Shown piece by piece: positions 48,021 through 59,280 of a DNA stretch of 64,000 bases. Position 1 is the first letter of the stretch, and every line of letters starts with the position of its first letter. The DNA comes from Jacaranda mimosifolia (Eukaryota > Streptophyta > Magnoliopsida > Lamiales > Bignoniaceae), in NCBI GenBank assembly GCA_018894105.1, contig CM032124.1, forward strand, positions 3,519,501-3,583,500, written 5' to 3'. The notes beneath the pieces were generated by a model. That model worked only from the letters and a program-made list of their open reading frames with translations, did not search any database and was not told the origin of the DNA. The position numbers and the translations under genes were made by a program.

Positions 48021-50435
48021 ATGTTGCGTATGTTCGGCGAGGGTAATGCTAGAAGGAGTGATAGTGAGGAAACGAGGTCGAATGTGGGTTCTATCGAGGA
48101 GGAAAACAGCTCGACTAGTAAGTCTCACAATTCTACTAGTAATAGCTCGACCTCGAGTAGTTCTGATAATGAGTGGATCGCTGCTGGGGGTGAGATGCTA
48201 GACCAAGTCAGTAGCCCATTTCTCATGGTCAGTTGTTCACTCCCGAGCATTATAGTGAGACTATATCAAAGATAACTGAGGAGGATTTAGTCCAAATTAA
48301 GCAATTATTCCATATTCCTCTAGATTTCAAATTGATTGTCCTTAGACCTAATGATAGGATGCACCAACCTCCTGAGGGCTATGTCGTTGTCTTTGAGGAC
48401 GCTTTTAGGTGTGCGCTTAGGCTCCCGATTGCCTAGCCAGTAATAAACCTTCTCCGGGACCTCCAAGTCAGTATTACCCAGTTATTGTCTAATTATTTTT
48501 CGACCATATACAGCTTTGTAGTCCTCATGCATGTGCATGAGCATGAGCAGCCCCCATCCTTTGCCAACTTTAGCAATTTGTTTCATCTTCCTATGTCTCG
48601 CAAATTATGGAGTACAGAGGAGTTGGGCTTTTACTATCTTACAGCCTGCCCTCGTTGAAAGTTTTTAGTAACCCCATCTTCGTCATTTGGCCAAAATTGA
48701 AAGTTACGTTACTTTTTTGTTCGATCCCCGAGGATTTAGATTTAACATACCACGGGGTTAGATGAGGGGTCACGTCGAGATGCTCGAAAATGAGATCCCA
48801 ACCTGGCCTAATACATTTATTAGTGATTTAGTTGAGTTTGGGCTGATGGAGGCTTCAAATTACATCGAGGAGAGAAACTTGGTGCTGGCAAACTTATCGC
48901 CTACCCAGCTAGACCTTCATAACAATGCTCAACTAGGTAGTTAGTTTGTGCCTATTTTTCATCTATTGTATGTTTCATCTTTCTGCTCGATGAAGATGTC
49001 TTAACTTTGTTGTTGTGTAGATCGAGAAGAAATCATGAACGTGACCCAAGCTCAAGCTATAGCTAGCGCACAGAGGAACCAGGCCCGTAGCGAGAATGTT
49101 GTAGCTCGTCGTGAGGCGTAGACCGCCACACTGCCCCAAGCAGAACTGCTAGTTATAGCTGCTTTGCCAACTCGAGCAGCAACTCCCCCATCTCGACCAG
49201 CTGTTGGGGTGACTATTAGCCCCTCTCCTCGATAAAAAAGACAGGTGATTGAGTAAGGCGAGCTTGTCCAAAAGAAATCTACTGCTGACAAGGGCAAAGG
49301 CAAAGCTGGAGCTCCAAACAATCGACCGGCTATGACCTTTTTGGGCAGCAAGAAGACGACTAGCTGTTCGCGCTGCCCTAGCTGCCTTCATCTCGATTAG
49401 GCACCGATGGCACCATGGATGTTCATAACTCCTTATCGATGCTCACAGCGAGGTCGACTGGGGCTGCACCCCTCAAGGTGATGATGGCTAGTCTGTTCTC
49501 GTTCGATCAGAAAAAATTCATGGAGCTTACCAGGATAGGGAGTTTAGGGCGCTGGCATATTACTCTAATATGGTAAGTGTTTAGTCGAATTTAAGTCATT
49601 TGTCGAGCACTTTGCTTTCCACTTTTGTTTATTTTCATTTTGATCAAATGACACTGTCTCTTTTACAGGCTAGCCAGCTGGGCTACCATTTTTATAAGAG
49701 ATCGAAGTTGGCGCTCAAGGACTGTGACCAACTTTGAGAGGGCCAAGGAGATGTTGAAACGTTAAAGGCCTAGCTTAACTAGTTGTTGTTGAAGGCCAGG
49801 CTGGATCCACAACAGGCCAATGGACACAGGGTATCATGCTGCGATGCAGTATGCTCGGGATGAATTTTTTAAGAAGCTGCCCCTAATGCGATGATAAGTA
49901 GTGCAACAGTTTATGCTATGCTAGGCATTTATGGATGCTAGCATTATCTTCTCCTTCAACGACGTGAAGGAGGCCTTCGAGATGGTAGTTAAGCAGCTCG
50001 AGTATTTAGGTTACCAGGTTTTCCTCGAAGATAAGGAGCACCTCAGCTCGATACTAAATGCGTAGCTTGAGGTATATCCTAATCCCGATAAGGGTGTGCC
50101 CTAGGAAAGGGCTGTCGTGGTGTCTGCAGTCGAAACTGAGGTTGGGTACCAAAGGAGGCTCGTCGATATGTCAAAAGAGTTTAGGTTTGCTAATAACTTT
50201 ACCTTTGACATCCGGGATGACAAGGTCAACATGGCTGGTTTTCTCTCCCCTCTGTAGTGCACATTCTACATCGATGAGGCGGGCCTATCTCGACCACCTC
50301 CTGCAAGCCTGCCATCCCCTGCTGCGGTGTCCGAGCAGAAAGTTGAAGGCCCTATGGTCGTGTCCATCCCCTCGAGCGATGAGCTCAACTAGGCGATTGA
50401 TGATAACACACGAGCTAAGGGTACTAGGTCTAGCT
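48021..50435 (+). pseudogene. Antisense 'putative gypsy type transposon' (Transposase_28-like) gene, decayed
   Basis: Begins MLRMFGEGNARRSDSEE with a serine-rich leader, then after a frameshift near 48228 reads TEEDLVQIKQLFHIPLDFKL ... PPEGYVVVFEDAFRCALRLP, the signature of the PF04195 family. Further pieces are 48762-48944 (end of the first exon), about 49021-49570 (basic, low-complexity linker with KGKGKAGAP) and about 49670-50435. Two introns with GT-AG ends remain visible (about 48940-49020; about 49572-49669). Stops and frameshifts interrupt every part, so it is not functional. Its role is unknown; the family is found in and around plant retroelements. The gene lies wholly inside the Gypsy element but on the opposite strand to pol. 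Confidence 0.7.
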
Positions 50436-50884
50436 AAGCGTTCGGCTTGTTGTACTTTTGTATTTTTCCTTTAAGTTTTCGGTTGCCTTGCGAGACGCTT
50501 GTTTTTGTAATCGAACGTTGAAATGCAATGGAATTTTTGTCCTCAATTTGTGTTGATTTAGTTTACTTTCAACACTTGCTATTCTTGTCGAATGTCTAAC
50601 GTTAGCACACAACAATATAAGTAACTCGATCTTCGCTTAGAAATTGTTTAAAATGATCCCTTAATGAATGAACTAAGTTTAAAAGTTCAAGGTCGATTTA
50701 GAAATCGATTGGCGTGAAGATAATGGAACAAATCCAAAATATTATTTGCATTTTCGATGTTAACTGCCAGGTCAACTGAAGTTTTAACACTGCCATTGTG
50801 ATGTTTTGCTTGTGTTCATGGGTTTAACTCTGCATTGAGTGCCTTGTCACATAGTTTGAAAACATCATCGGGTTGCTTTGCTAA

Positions 50885-51118
50885 TTGAAACCATCGTCGA
50901 CTACAGGGTCAACTTGGATGAATAGCTCGTCCATTAGCTTGGGCTAGAGGCCTTCGCTTTATGGTTTAAAACTGTCATCAACTATGGGGTCGACTTCGGA
51001 TGAATAATTCGTCCATTAGTTTGGGCTAAAAGCCTTTGCTTTATGGTTTAAAACCATCGTCGACTACAAGATCAATTTTGAACAAATAGCTCATTTGTTA
51101 TTTTGGGCTAGAAGCCTT
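50885..51118. repeat. Tandem repeat, about 80-bp unit, three copies
   Basis: Units of the form AACCATCGTCGACTACAGGG ... GTCCATTAGCTTGGGCTAGA ... TTTATGGTTTA. It lies between the pol end and the antisense gene, a place where Gypsy elements of this type often carry tandem arrays. Confidence 0.8.
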
Positions 51119-51169
51119 CTTTACTGGCATCGATGAGTAGTAGCGTGAATTCAAGTAATTTTCTTCAAT

Positions 51170-51358
51170 TTAGAATAACACTGTGATACACTTGGGTGGA
51201 GACCTTGATCTCTTTATACATAATTTTTTTTATGTTTATAGCATTCCATGGTTGTGGGATCTCATTACCGTTCATCTTTACGAGTCGATGGGCATTATGC
51301 TTTACTACTTTGACCACTGAGTATGGTCCCTCCCATTTTAGGCCAAGCTTTCTGACAT
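51170..51358 (-). pseudogene. Gypsy element 1 pol C-terminal fragment
   Basis: The minus strand reads RKLGLKWEGPYSVVKVVKHN followed by RLVKMNGNEIPQPWNAI, the standard end of a Gypsy polyprotein after integrase. Everything upstream is missing from 51358 onwards, where unrelated fold-back repeat DNA begins. Confidence 0.85.
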
Positions 51359-51361
51359 TCT

Positions 51362-51821
51362 TTTACACTTCAATTGAGACAAAGATATGGAGGCTTGTGG
51401 AAGTATAAAAGATTTTGTACTAGTCTATTTTCCTACATTAGAGATGAAACAAAAATATGAAAAACTGTGGGAGTATAAAAACTTTGCTCTTAAATACCAA
51501 TGTGGGATACTTGAACTAGTATTCTAGAACAAAGTTTTTATACTCTCACAGTTTCTCATATTTTTGTTTCACTTCCATTGTGGGACGATGGACTAGTACA
51601 AAATCTTTTATACTCCCACAAGTCTCTATATCTTTGTCTCAATTCCAATGTGAGACAACTCGCACTTATAGAATTTATGCTTATTATACCCTCTTTCACA
51701 CTTTAAACATCTATAGGTTCCAATCAATAATTGGCACTAATTCAAAGAAATAAAGCATCTCTTTAACATGTAATTGGCCCATAATCTCAATTAAATTAGC
51801 TCCAATTACAACATGAGGTAC
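51362..51821. mobile_element. Fold-back repeat, left arm truncated (copy 1)
   Basis: Inverted arms 51367-51500 and 51527-51655 share GAGACAAAGATATGGAGGCT / AGTCTCTATATCTTTGTCTC and GAGTATAAAA / TTTTATACTC. The right arm continues to 51821 (ending CTCCAATTACAAC) with no left counterpart, so the outer left arm is lost at the junction with the Gypsy fragment. A second, more complete copy is at 55452-56192. Confidence 0.8.
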
Positions 51822-52364
51822 CAGAAAAACAGTCATCAGACCCACCACCAACCTCAACAAATCTATTACATAAGAACATTATTATTGCACGTAACATGAA
51901 AATGATCCAATGCAACAAATTTTTTCTTGTATCTAGACATTTTTGTTCTTAACTCATTGAATATATTGTGTTGGGAATGTCTTAGTATAACACAAGTGAA
52001 TCTAACATGACCATGATGATACTAATGAATAATGGCACACAAGTAAGATGAACCACAAAATATAGCTAGAACTTCACAATATATTTTGAGAGATATTTGT
52101 AGCAGAACTACAAGAACTTCTATGTCATATAGAAACTAGCTGTACTGGCATTAACCCATGTCAATTAAATATAGACAATGTGAATGTTAACAGAATGTGG
52201 AATTACAAAATCACTTAGTATAGTCAACATAAAGTCACAAAATTACTATAATTTAAACCATCATTAAGGACAATATATCAAGAGTACTTCAATGAAAAAG
52301 CCTCCAGCAAGAATAACAATCTCCATTGCATAGAATTGAAAATAGTAAGTAAACAAGGACCCAA
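51822..52364. other. Intergenic DNA
   Basis: No gene or repeat recognised, apart from the 3' flank of the decayed RPL27a copy. Confidence 0.5.
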
Positions 52365-52796
52365 TTAAGCAGTGAGCACAACAATGTTACTAGCCTCTTT
52401 AATTTTCTTCTCAGCATTCTTCGATGCGAGCTTCACCTTTACCATATGGGATGATCAACGTTAAACAAACCATTCCCTATAACCTTAAAGTACCCAAACT
52501 GCATTATATCAATCAACGACGTCCTTTGATGCCTTATCCTTTACTTCCTGCAGCACCAGCAACCAGAGATTGTCGATGTTGGCAGTAGGGTAGAGGAACT
52601 TGTTGCAGAGCTTGTGGAAGTAGCGCATACCCACATTTCCAAAGTATCTATGGTGGTACTTGTTGAAGAGGATACAATAGTAGTGCATACCTCCGGCATT
52701 TCCACAACCACCGGGGTGCTTGTGGTGCTTTCTGATACAACCATGACAGGCCATCACATGGTCATGCTTCTTGCGATTTTTCTTGAATTACGTCAT
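52365..52796 (-). pseudogene. RPL27A: Ribosomal protein L27a (uL15) gene, decayed
   Basis: The minus strand preserves the L27a order: FKKNRKK, then [45 protein letters not shown], and after a frameshift AEKKIKEA. The length (432 bases) is close to the normal coding size (about 146 codons). Lesions: TAA as third codon, a stop after KDVVD, a frameshift near 52455, and loss of many conserved residues (for example the R-rich loops changed to C and N). The original product is a 60S ribosomal subunit protein. No intron is seen, but a promoter-like upstream region is retained, so this looks like a dead gene duplicate more than a processed copy. Confidence 0.9.
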
Positions 52797-52893
52797 CATT
52801 CCAACATTTGGAGAAGGGTTGGTTTGGGTTGAGAGTGGGGGAATGGGGGGGAGAGTGAGGGGAATGGGGGAGGAAGAGCGGTGCCTTGGAGGA

Positions 52894-52920
52894 TTAGGGT
52901 TTTGATGAATTTATATATAC
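52894..52920 (-). promoter_or_regulatory. Fossil RPL27a promoter: telo-box and TATA box
   Basis: On the minus strand TATATATAAATTC is followed at once by AAAACCCTAATCC, a telo-box, the typical core-promoter layout of plant ribosomal protein genes. A second telo-box-like AAACCCTC lies further upstream (about 52924-52932). Confidence 0.65.
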
Positions 52921-53230
52921 AAGTGAGGGTTTCAGAAGGTGGGGTGTGTTCCAGGGAGTGTTATGATTTTGCCTTGTCCGGTGTGGGGAGCTACGAGCTT
53001 TGACATTATATCTGGGTCTTCTCATCTCGTGAATATATAAATTAATTTTTGTAAGTTTTCTCTATTTCTTCTTCTATAGTACCCAACTTATCATGTACTA
53101 CAAGCCATATTGGAATTTAATTTTTAATTTAGGTGATATTTTTTTCAATATTCTTGGTAAATCATATACCCAAATAAGGTGAGGTAGTAATATATTTTGA
53201 ATAATTTATCAAGATATGTTCAAAATCTAA

Positions 53231-53404
53231 GGGCCCACTTGGTTTTATTTTCATTTCCAACTTTCATTTTCAGTATTTTCAAAATGTTGGAAAGTACTGA
53301 GGGGAAATGAGTTGAAAATAAGTTTTTATTTAGATACGTTGTTAGAAAAGTAATGATTGTGTTGGTTTTAGTAAGTTGTAGGTGGAGAAAGATAAAAATA
53401 ATCA

Positions 53405-53438
<34 letters not shown>

Positions 53439-53581
53439 AGATATATAGGTTATTAGAGAATGTGCTTTGTAAATAAAAATAAAAATGTTATTTGGTGAAA
53501 ATGTGTAAAAAGTGATTTATTTCATTACCGAAATTGCAGAAAATGTGCAAATGAGCTTTGGAAATGAAACCAGATAAGCCC
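53231..53581. mobile_element. Tourist-like (PIF/Harbinger) MITE, copy C
   Basis: Ends GGGCCCACTTGGTTTTATTT and the complement of GGGCTTATCTGGTTTC. Flanked by TAA (53228-53230 and 53582-53584), the preferred PIF/Harbinger target. Best preserved of the three copies; contains a (TA)n(GA)n run at about 53407-53437. Confidence 0.85.
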
Positions 53582-53584
53582 TAA

Positions 53585-55451
53585 ACATATCAAGTTGAAT
53601 CAAATATTTTCTCGTTTGAGCTTGTTTAAATTTAATTGAAAAGGTTGTCTTTAAATTAATTAAATCAATAATCAAATTGAGTTTTAAAAACTTTTTAATT
53701 GAACATTAGTCAAACTCAAATAATTTGATTATTTTTGTTGAATTTTTTTTACTAAATTTAATCAAGCTCGACTCAAATTTTACTTTTTATTGAATGAAAA
53801 AATATATTAAAATTTAATTATTATAATTAACCAAAGTCAAGTTCAAACAAACATTTACCAATGGGTCGCAAGATGAACACTTTGGGCACGTTTGGATATA
53901 TAGGTAGGATTGATAAGATTATAATGATATAGTCGGATTACACTGTTTAAGATAAGATAATACTGTATTTGGGGCTTTGGATTATGCATTTTGAATATGT
54001 ACTTATTTTATCATTCCTTTGTATAAATATAAGGATTAAATAATTGGGCTACTCAATTTACTAAAATACCTATTATAATAAGACAAGTCATAAGTAATTT
54101 AGCCTAGCCCATGGACTAATACTGTTGGGCTGGGCTATTTTTAAATTTTTGCTTTATCAACCAAATATAAGTTATTTGTTTTGTAGTATCTTCATTAACA
54201 ATTTTTTCAATAATAGGCTAACAAAAAATCCTACAACGACCTCCAGTTGCATGGCTACAAGCCTTAGGGACCACAAAAATTATAAACTGACTTTGTTGCG
54301 GGTTCATTAGTTGAAAAAGTAGAACAACAGATCTTGAAAGTCCAAAAATCTCGTAAGAGAAAACTGGTCGGGGCTAGATTTAGGATTCACTGTATATGCT
54401 ATATAGTTGAAAACCTTTTGAGGCTAGCTTGAAGACCTAGGATAGGATTTGCTAAAGCTGATGAGACTAACTAAATAAAACACCTCTCTACTTGAATTAG
54501 GTGCTACCATAGTCATTTAGCAATAACCCATCCCATTTGCAAGGTCTAAAAAAATTTCAAAGAATGCGCATCTTTTTATCATCTATTTTCCTTTTGATGG
54601 AATAATACGAAAGGACTTGGGTGTAACTTTAAAGTCCCTTGTTGCTTTGGAATGATCAATTTGAATCATAAATACTACCCAAAAATAAGTTCATCACTAC
54701 AACCCTATTGAAATTTCAGTCAGACTAAAATCCTCCACCATAAAAGTAATTGATAAGAATTACTACCGCAAACAGTTCAAACTCATGACCTCATAAGAAG
54801 TAATGTCAGACCATTGCACCTTCTAATATGAAGCAACTAGAGGAAAAATATTGCACTACTATAATGGGAAATCTTTATAAGCCCATGGCTACATTTCAAA
54901 GCAGTGCTTTTAACTACAACCACTGAACACAAAGGCATCAACACTTTCAGGTTATTATTTGGTTTCGTAGACTTGGGAATTAAAATTTCAAATGCATAAA
55001 GAAACCTTTGCACTTATTTCCGTCAAGTTCTTTTTTGAGTTAATTTTTCATTCATCATGATGGACATTCGTCAATCTAAATGCAACCAAACTCATAGGAC
55101 TAGAGCAATAACAATGATAAACCACAACACTACATATAGCTTCATCAACCATAGAAAATGGCTTCTTAAGCTTAAATCAATAAACAATCAAATTATGAGA
55201 AAATAACAAACTATCCATATGACTTAGATCTACTAATCATCAGCACTCTTAGACCATGAACATAGAGGAGTGATGTTCAATCCAAACCATGAGCACACAT
55301 GTAAATAACACATGGTCTAACATTGCTACAATTTATCACGTAAATCAATTATGAAACTAACACATTCAACAAAACCACAAAAAAACTATGAAGAGTTAAA
55401 ACATAATTGTCTGAGGTACAAGAAAAACAATCACCATTTTTAATTTCTAAG
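53585..55451. other. Intergenic DNA, no gene recognised
   Basis: AT-rich. The stretch at about 53880-54010 (CACGTTTGGATATATAGG ...) has the look of one end of another MITE, but the partner end was not found. No open frame with family features. Confidence 0.5.
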
Positions 55452-56192
55452 GTGTTGTAATTGGCACTAATATAATTGAGATTATAGGGATAATTATATG
55501 TTAAAGAGATACTTTGTTTCTTTGGATTGGTGCCAATTATTGGTTTGAATCCATAAAGTGTAAACGAGGGGTATAATAAGTATAAATTCTATAAGTGGGA
55601 GTTGTCCCACATTAAAATTGTGAAAAAAATGTGAAGACTTGTAGGAGTACAAAGATTTTGTATTATCTCTTATCCCACATTAGAAGTGAAACAAAAATGT
55701 GGGAAACAACAGGAGTATAAAATAATTTGCTCTAAAATACTAGTCCATGTATCCCACACTTATTAAATAGTCTGCTGATTGTAGGCTATTATCTCAAGAT
55801 TTGGAGACTTGTGGGGATATAAAAGATTTTGTACTAGTCCCTTGCCCTAGCACTTATAAAATAGCACTTAAGTAAAAGTATCAATACAGGATACACGGAC
55901 TAGTATTTCAGAGCAAAGCCTTTTATACTCCTGCAGTTTCCCATATTTGTGTTTCACTTCCAATGTGGGACAAGGAACTAATACAAAATATTTTATACTC
56001 TCATAAGCCTCCACATATTTATCTCAATTCCAATGTGGAGGCAACTATCACATATAGAATTTATACTTATTATACCCCTCTTTCAAAACATCTATGGTTC
56101 TAACCAATGATTGACACTAATCCAAAGAAATAAAACATCTCTTTAAAATGTAATTAGCCCTATAATCTCAATTAAATTGGTGCCAATCACAA
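55452..56192. mobile_element. Fold-back repeat, near-complete (copy 2)
   Basis: Ends GTTGTAATTGGCACTAATAT and the complement of GTTGTGATTGGCACCAATTT. The inverted similarity continues inward, with interruptions, through ATTGAGATTATAGGG, GGGGTATAATAAGTATAAAT and GAGTATAAAA. About 740 bases; most of it can fold on itself. No convincing target duplication. Non-coding. Confidence 0.8.
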
Positions 56193-56625
56193 CAATCCTC
56201 CACAAATCCATAGAATTAGACTATCAGGTTGTCGTAACTTGCTTTCAGTAATGGTACTTTTCGATTTGAACTACTACTGCCGGCACAGGGACAAATGGAT
56301 CTAAGTCTTGAATTTGGTCCTTGGATGTGGCTGCATCCATTGGTAACAACAAGTTAGTGGCTATGTAGTCATATTGAGGTTTGACACATTATGGTCATGT
56401 GTCCCAATCCTATTTCATGAATGTTTTTTAGGAATAACCCTTTTTTCTCTAGTCGCGGCCAAATGACTTCATTCACTTAGTTGGGCACCTCCAAGGATGC
56501 ACTACTTGTATCTCATCAATATGACTTGACCCCATTCAAAGTTTGAACTCTCATTTTACTAGCAATAAGCAGCACCTTCTAGGTATGCCAAGGGACAGAC
56601 TCAGATACTAAAATATCAGTCAAGT
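56193..56625. other. Intergenic / retroelement debris
   Basis: Probably the 3' non-coding part of the Copia relic to the right (minus strand), but no LTR or polypurine tract was identified. Confidence 0.4.
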
Positions 56626-57170
56626 TTAGATGCACTTTGACACACTCAGCAGCTTGTTTATACCACATTGAACCTTCCTTGTGGGATCTCCACTTAGAAG
56701 GTTAAGTTGGACTAAGGACAACTCAAGTCCTTTAGTCAAAGGATCGACCATGTTGTCTTTAAATCCAACAAAATCAATGGCCACATTCCTATTAGACATA
56801 AGCTTTCTTATAAACTTTAGTCTAACTTGGATATGTCTCTTGGTCTTTTGATTATATTTTGAACTTTTGATCTTTGCAATTGTGGTTTGGCTATCACAAT
56901 GCACAGTGACCGCAGAAAGAGGCTCACTAACCATGAGTAATAGGACCATCAGACCATGTAACCATTTAGCCTATGTTCTAGTTATGTCCAAAGCACATAA
57001 CTCTGCCTCAATTGTAGTATGAGTTACCAAAGTCTATTTAGTAGATTTTTAGTAGATATCACCTCCACCCAAGGTAAATACATACCCTATACACCCATTA
57101 TTACTGGAGTTTTTAGCTATCCAGTTAGCATCATTATATTCCTCAAGTACCACAAGGAATCTACCATAAT
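56626..57170 (-). pseudogene. Copia RNase H relic
   Basis: The minus strand first reads EYNDANWIAKNSSNNGCIGY (about 57150-57085) and then, with stops between, VHCDSQTTIAKIKSSKYNQK, HIQVRLKFIRKL and DNMVDPLTKGL (56949-56626). These are the RNase H and tail motifs of a Copia polyprotein. It starts abruptly at about 57170, where the Gypsy LTR begins, so the missing upstream part was probably separated by the Gypsy insertion. Confidence 0.82.
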
Positions 57171-57180
57171 GCAGAGCAAG

Positions 57181-57995
57181 TGATGCCCTTTAGGTATGAA
57201 CTAATCTATCCAAAGCCTCCGAATGGATTCTATTGGGACAATTTGTATACCTCGCTAGCTTCGAGACTGCGAATGAGATATCTGGTGTCGAGCCATTTGC
57301 AAGATATTGTTGTTTACACAAATTTCAAGTTTGCAAAAAGAATTACAAGACAAGAAAAATACAAACAAATTCAATATTTAATTTAAAATAAAAGTGGTTT
57401 CAATCTTTGAAAAATATCTCCGCAATTGAAAACTAATTCCTCTGATTCTTCTCCTTTAGATTTGATTCAAGGGCTTGACGCTTGTTCTTGAATCAGATGC
57501 GTAATTCCCTCTTAGACTTGCGGATGAAATCATGAACTTCTTTGAAATCAAGTAGTTATTTTGTTATTAAGGTCTTTAGAATTTAATGTTTTCAAGAAGG
57601 TGTAGAATTCTTGTGGTTGCAACACTTCTTCGTGGCAAGAGCTCGGAGTTGGAGCTTAGCACTTGAATTTCTTGATGAATTTCTTCCTCTGTGGTATGTC
57701 TCCCAGCACCCCTTTTTATATGCACAAATTAATGTTTGATAACTTGAGACTTAAGTCTCTCCTTAGGCTTAGATACCACTTGAGATGGGTTTAATTAACT
57801 AATGAGCCATATTAAAATTTATTTTAGCCTAATTAGCTAATCCAAAATAAATAAGATATTTTAAAATTCATTTTGAATTGGCCTATTTGATAAAGCCCAA
57901 ATTTATTCTGGACTTTAATTTGGAACCTAAATCAATAGCCAATTTACTTAGGCTATCAAATGGTGATTTATCTCAATAATATTCCAATGCCAACA
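57181..57995 (-). repeat. Gypsy element 2, putative 3' LTR
   Basis: On the minus strand a purine tract GTAGGGGCATT is followed by TGTTGGCATTGG, a standard LTR start. A TATA box (TATAAAAAGG) lies at 57720-57713. The far edge at 57181 (CA end on the minus strand) is inferred from where the Copia relic stops and cannot be confirmed without the other LTR. Confidence 0.45.
57713..57720 (-). promoter_or_regulatory. LTR TATA box, Gypsy element 2
   Basis: CATATAAAAAGGGG on the minus strand inside the putative LTR. Confidence 0.5.
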
Positions 57996-59280
57996 AATGC
58001 CCCTACTTCAAAACTTGATGAACAATATGCCAACTGCAAATGAGAAGTGGGATTTGAAGTAATCATCATATAAATTCTATTAGTATAATTTGAAAAGCCC
58101 ATAAAATTAACAATATCTCCACTAAAAGGGTTGAAATGAAGTTTGGATTTAGAAAACTTATGGCAACAATATTACGTGAACATGCTTAACTTAAACTTGC
58201 TATTTCACGCATTTATTTTTCTTGCATGACAAAAGACCTTGCTTTCTTTTCTTCAATGTAAGCACGAGCCCACCATAACTTCTATTTGATAGAAAATTCG
58301 GCCTTTAACAACAGCATTTACAAACCCACGTCCAACAGTCTACAACTAAAAGTGTTCATTGCTCTTTTCCCCTCTTTTTTTTTTAATTATCCTATGGCCC
58401 ACATGGTTTGAGGCTTTAATAAAATAAACACCAAAGCCATATTATACTAGTGAGGAAAGACTATCTTCCTACTAGAAGAACCCACTATGCTTTCAGCTCT
58501 CTTTTTTTTTCTCACTCGGTCAGCTTTCTTTCCCACTTTTTTTTTTTTATATAAATGTATATATGTATTGCTGTTATATTAAAACATGGTCCCAGGTTTG
58601 GTCTATGTGATTCAGCGACATAGGATAAATATTTAATTTCCTTCTATGAAAATAGATGAGAAGGTGATTGAGAATCATTTAGCAAATTTTGGCAACTGAC
58701 AACCAATTCTTTCCCTCCAGGCCATCTAAAAAACTTGGAAATTCTCCTTTGAAGATGCTATTCTTTCATCAAGCAAATATGAAAAAATTCCATCTTTCAT
58801 CATTGTTGAGTATCTATAGAGAATTACTACCGATGCTAATTCTTCACAGTTAAGACGAAGCAAAGCAGTGAAACGTCCTCAAGCTTGAGTATTTGGTCTT
58901 TGTCAAGTCAATTTTGTTAAACTGGGTGAGCATTGCATGCCATCATGCTACACATCTACTTTATAAATGCTCGCACAGCAACTGTTCGTGAGTTTGTCCA
59001 AGAGAAGACAACTCTACTGTATCACTGATTTTCTTTGCTAATTTTCTGCAAGTTTCACAGTCTTTCATCAATAATTGGTGGCCCTATCGCAATTGTAATC
59101 TACCTCCGCTAATTAAAGTTGGTGAAAGGTATAATATTGATGCTATTCCTTTTTTCTTTGGAGAAAACGTTGTATTGTTTTCTTCTCTTCTTCATGTTCA
59201 CTTTTCATCAAATAACTTGCTTTATATTCAAAAGTTTAGCAAAGTTATGAAGATAGATATCAAGGACTAAACTAACTCCA
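57996..59280. other. Non-coding spacer of Gypsy element 2 and leader of the antisense gene
   Basis: Holds the polypurine tract (57996-58010) and, for the opposite strand, a TATA box (58962-58967) and the presumed 5' leader. No independent gene is seen. Confidence 0.5.
58961..58968 (+). promoter_or_regulatory. TATA box of the antisense PMD gene
   Basis: TTTATAAATGC on the plus strand, about 320 bases before the first recognisable PMD sequence, in the same relative place as the antisense TATA box in Gypsy element 1. Confidence 0.45.

Larger units (their letters stand above)
46714..51358 (-). mobile_element. Ty3/Gypsy LTR element 1, 5'-truncated, carrying an antisense gene
   Basis: In minus-strand order: the end of pol (51358 to about 51170), an 80-bp tandem array (51118-50885), a plus-strand gene (48021-50435), a polypurine tract (47646-47628) and the 3' LTR (47627-46714). 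The 5' LTR, gag and most of pol are absent; the element is cut off at about 51358 next to a fold-back repeat. Extra genes in antisense orientation between pol and the 3' LTR are known from plant Gypsy lineages of the Tat/Retand group; assignment to that group here is inferred from layout. Confidence 0.75.

Noticed and set aside
49052..49391. Two overlapping minus-strand frames of 80-99 codons
   Set aside because: They are on the complement of the Transposase_28-like gene and lack their own domain.
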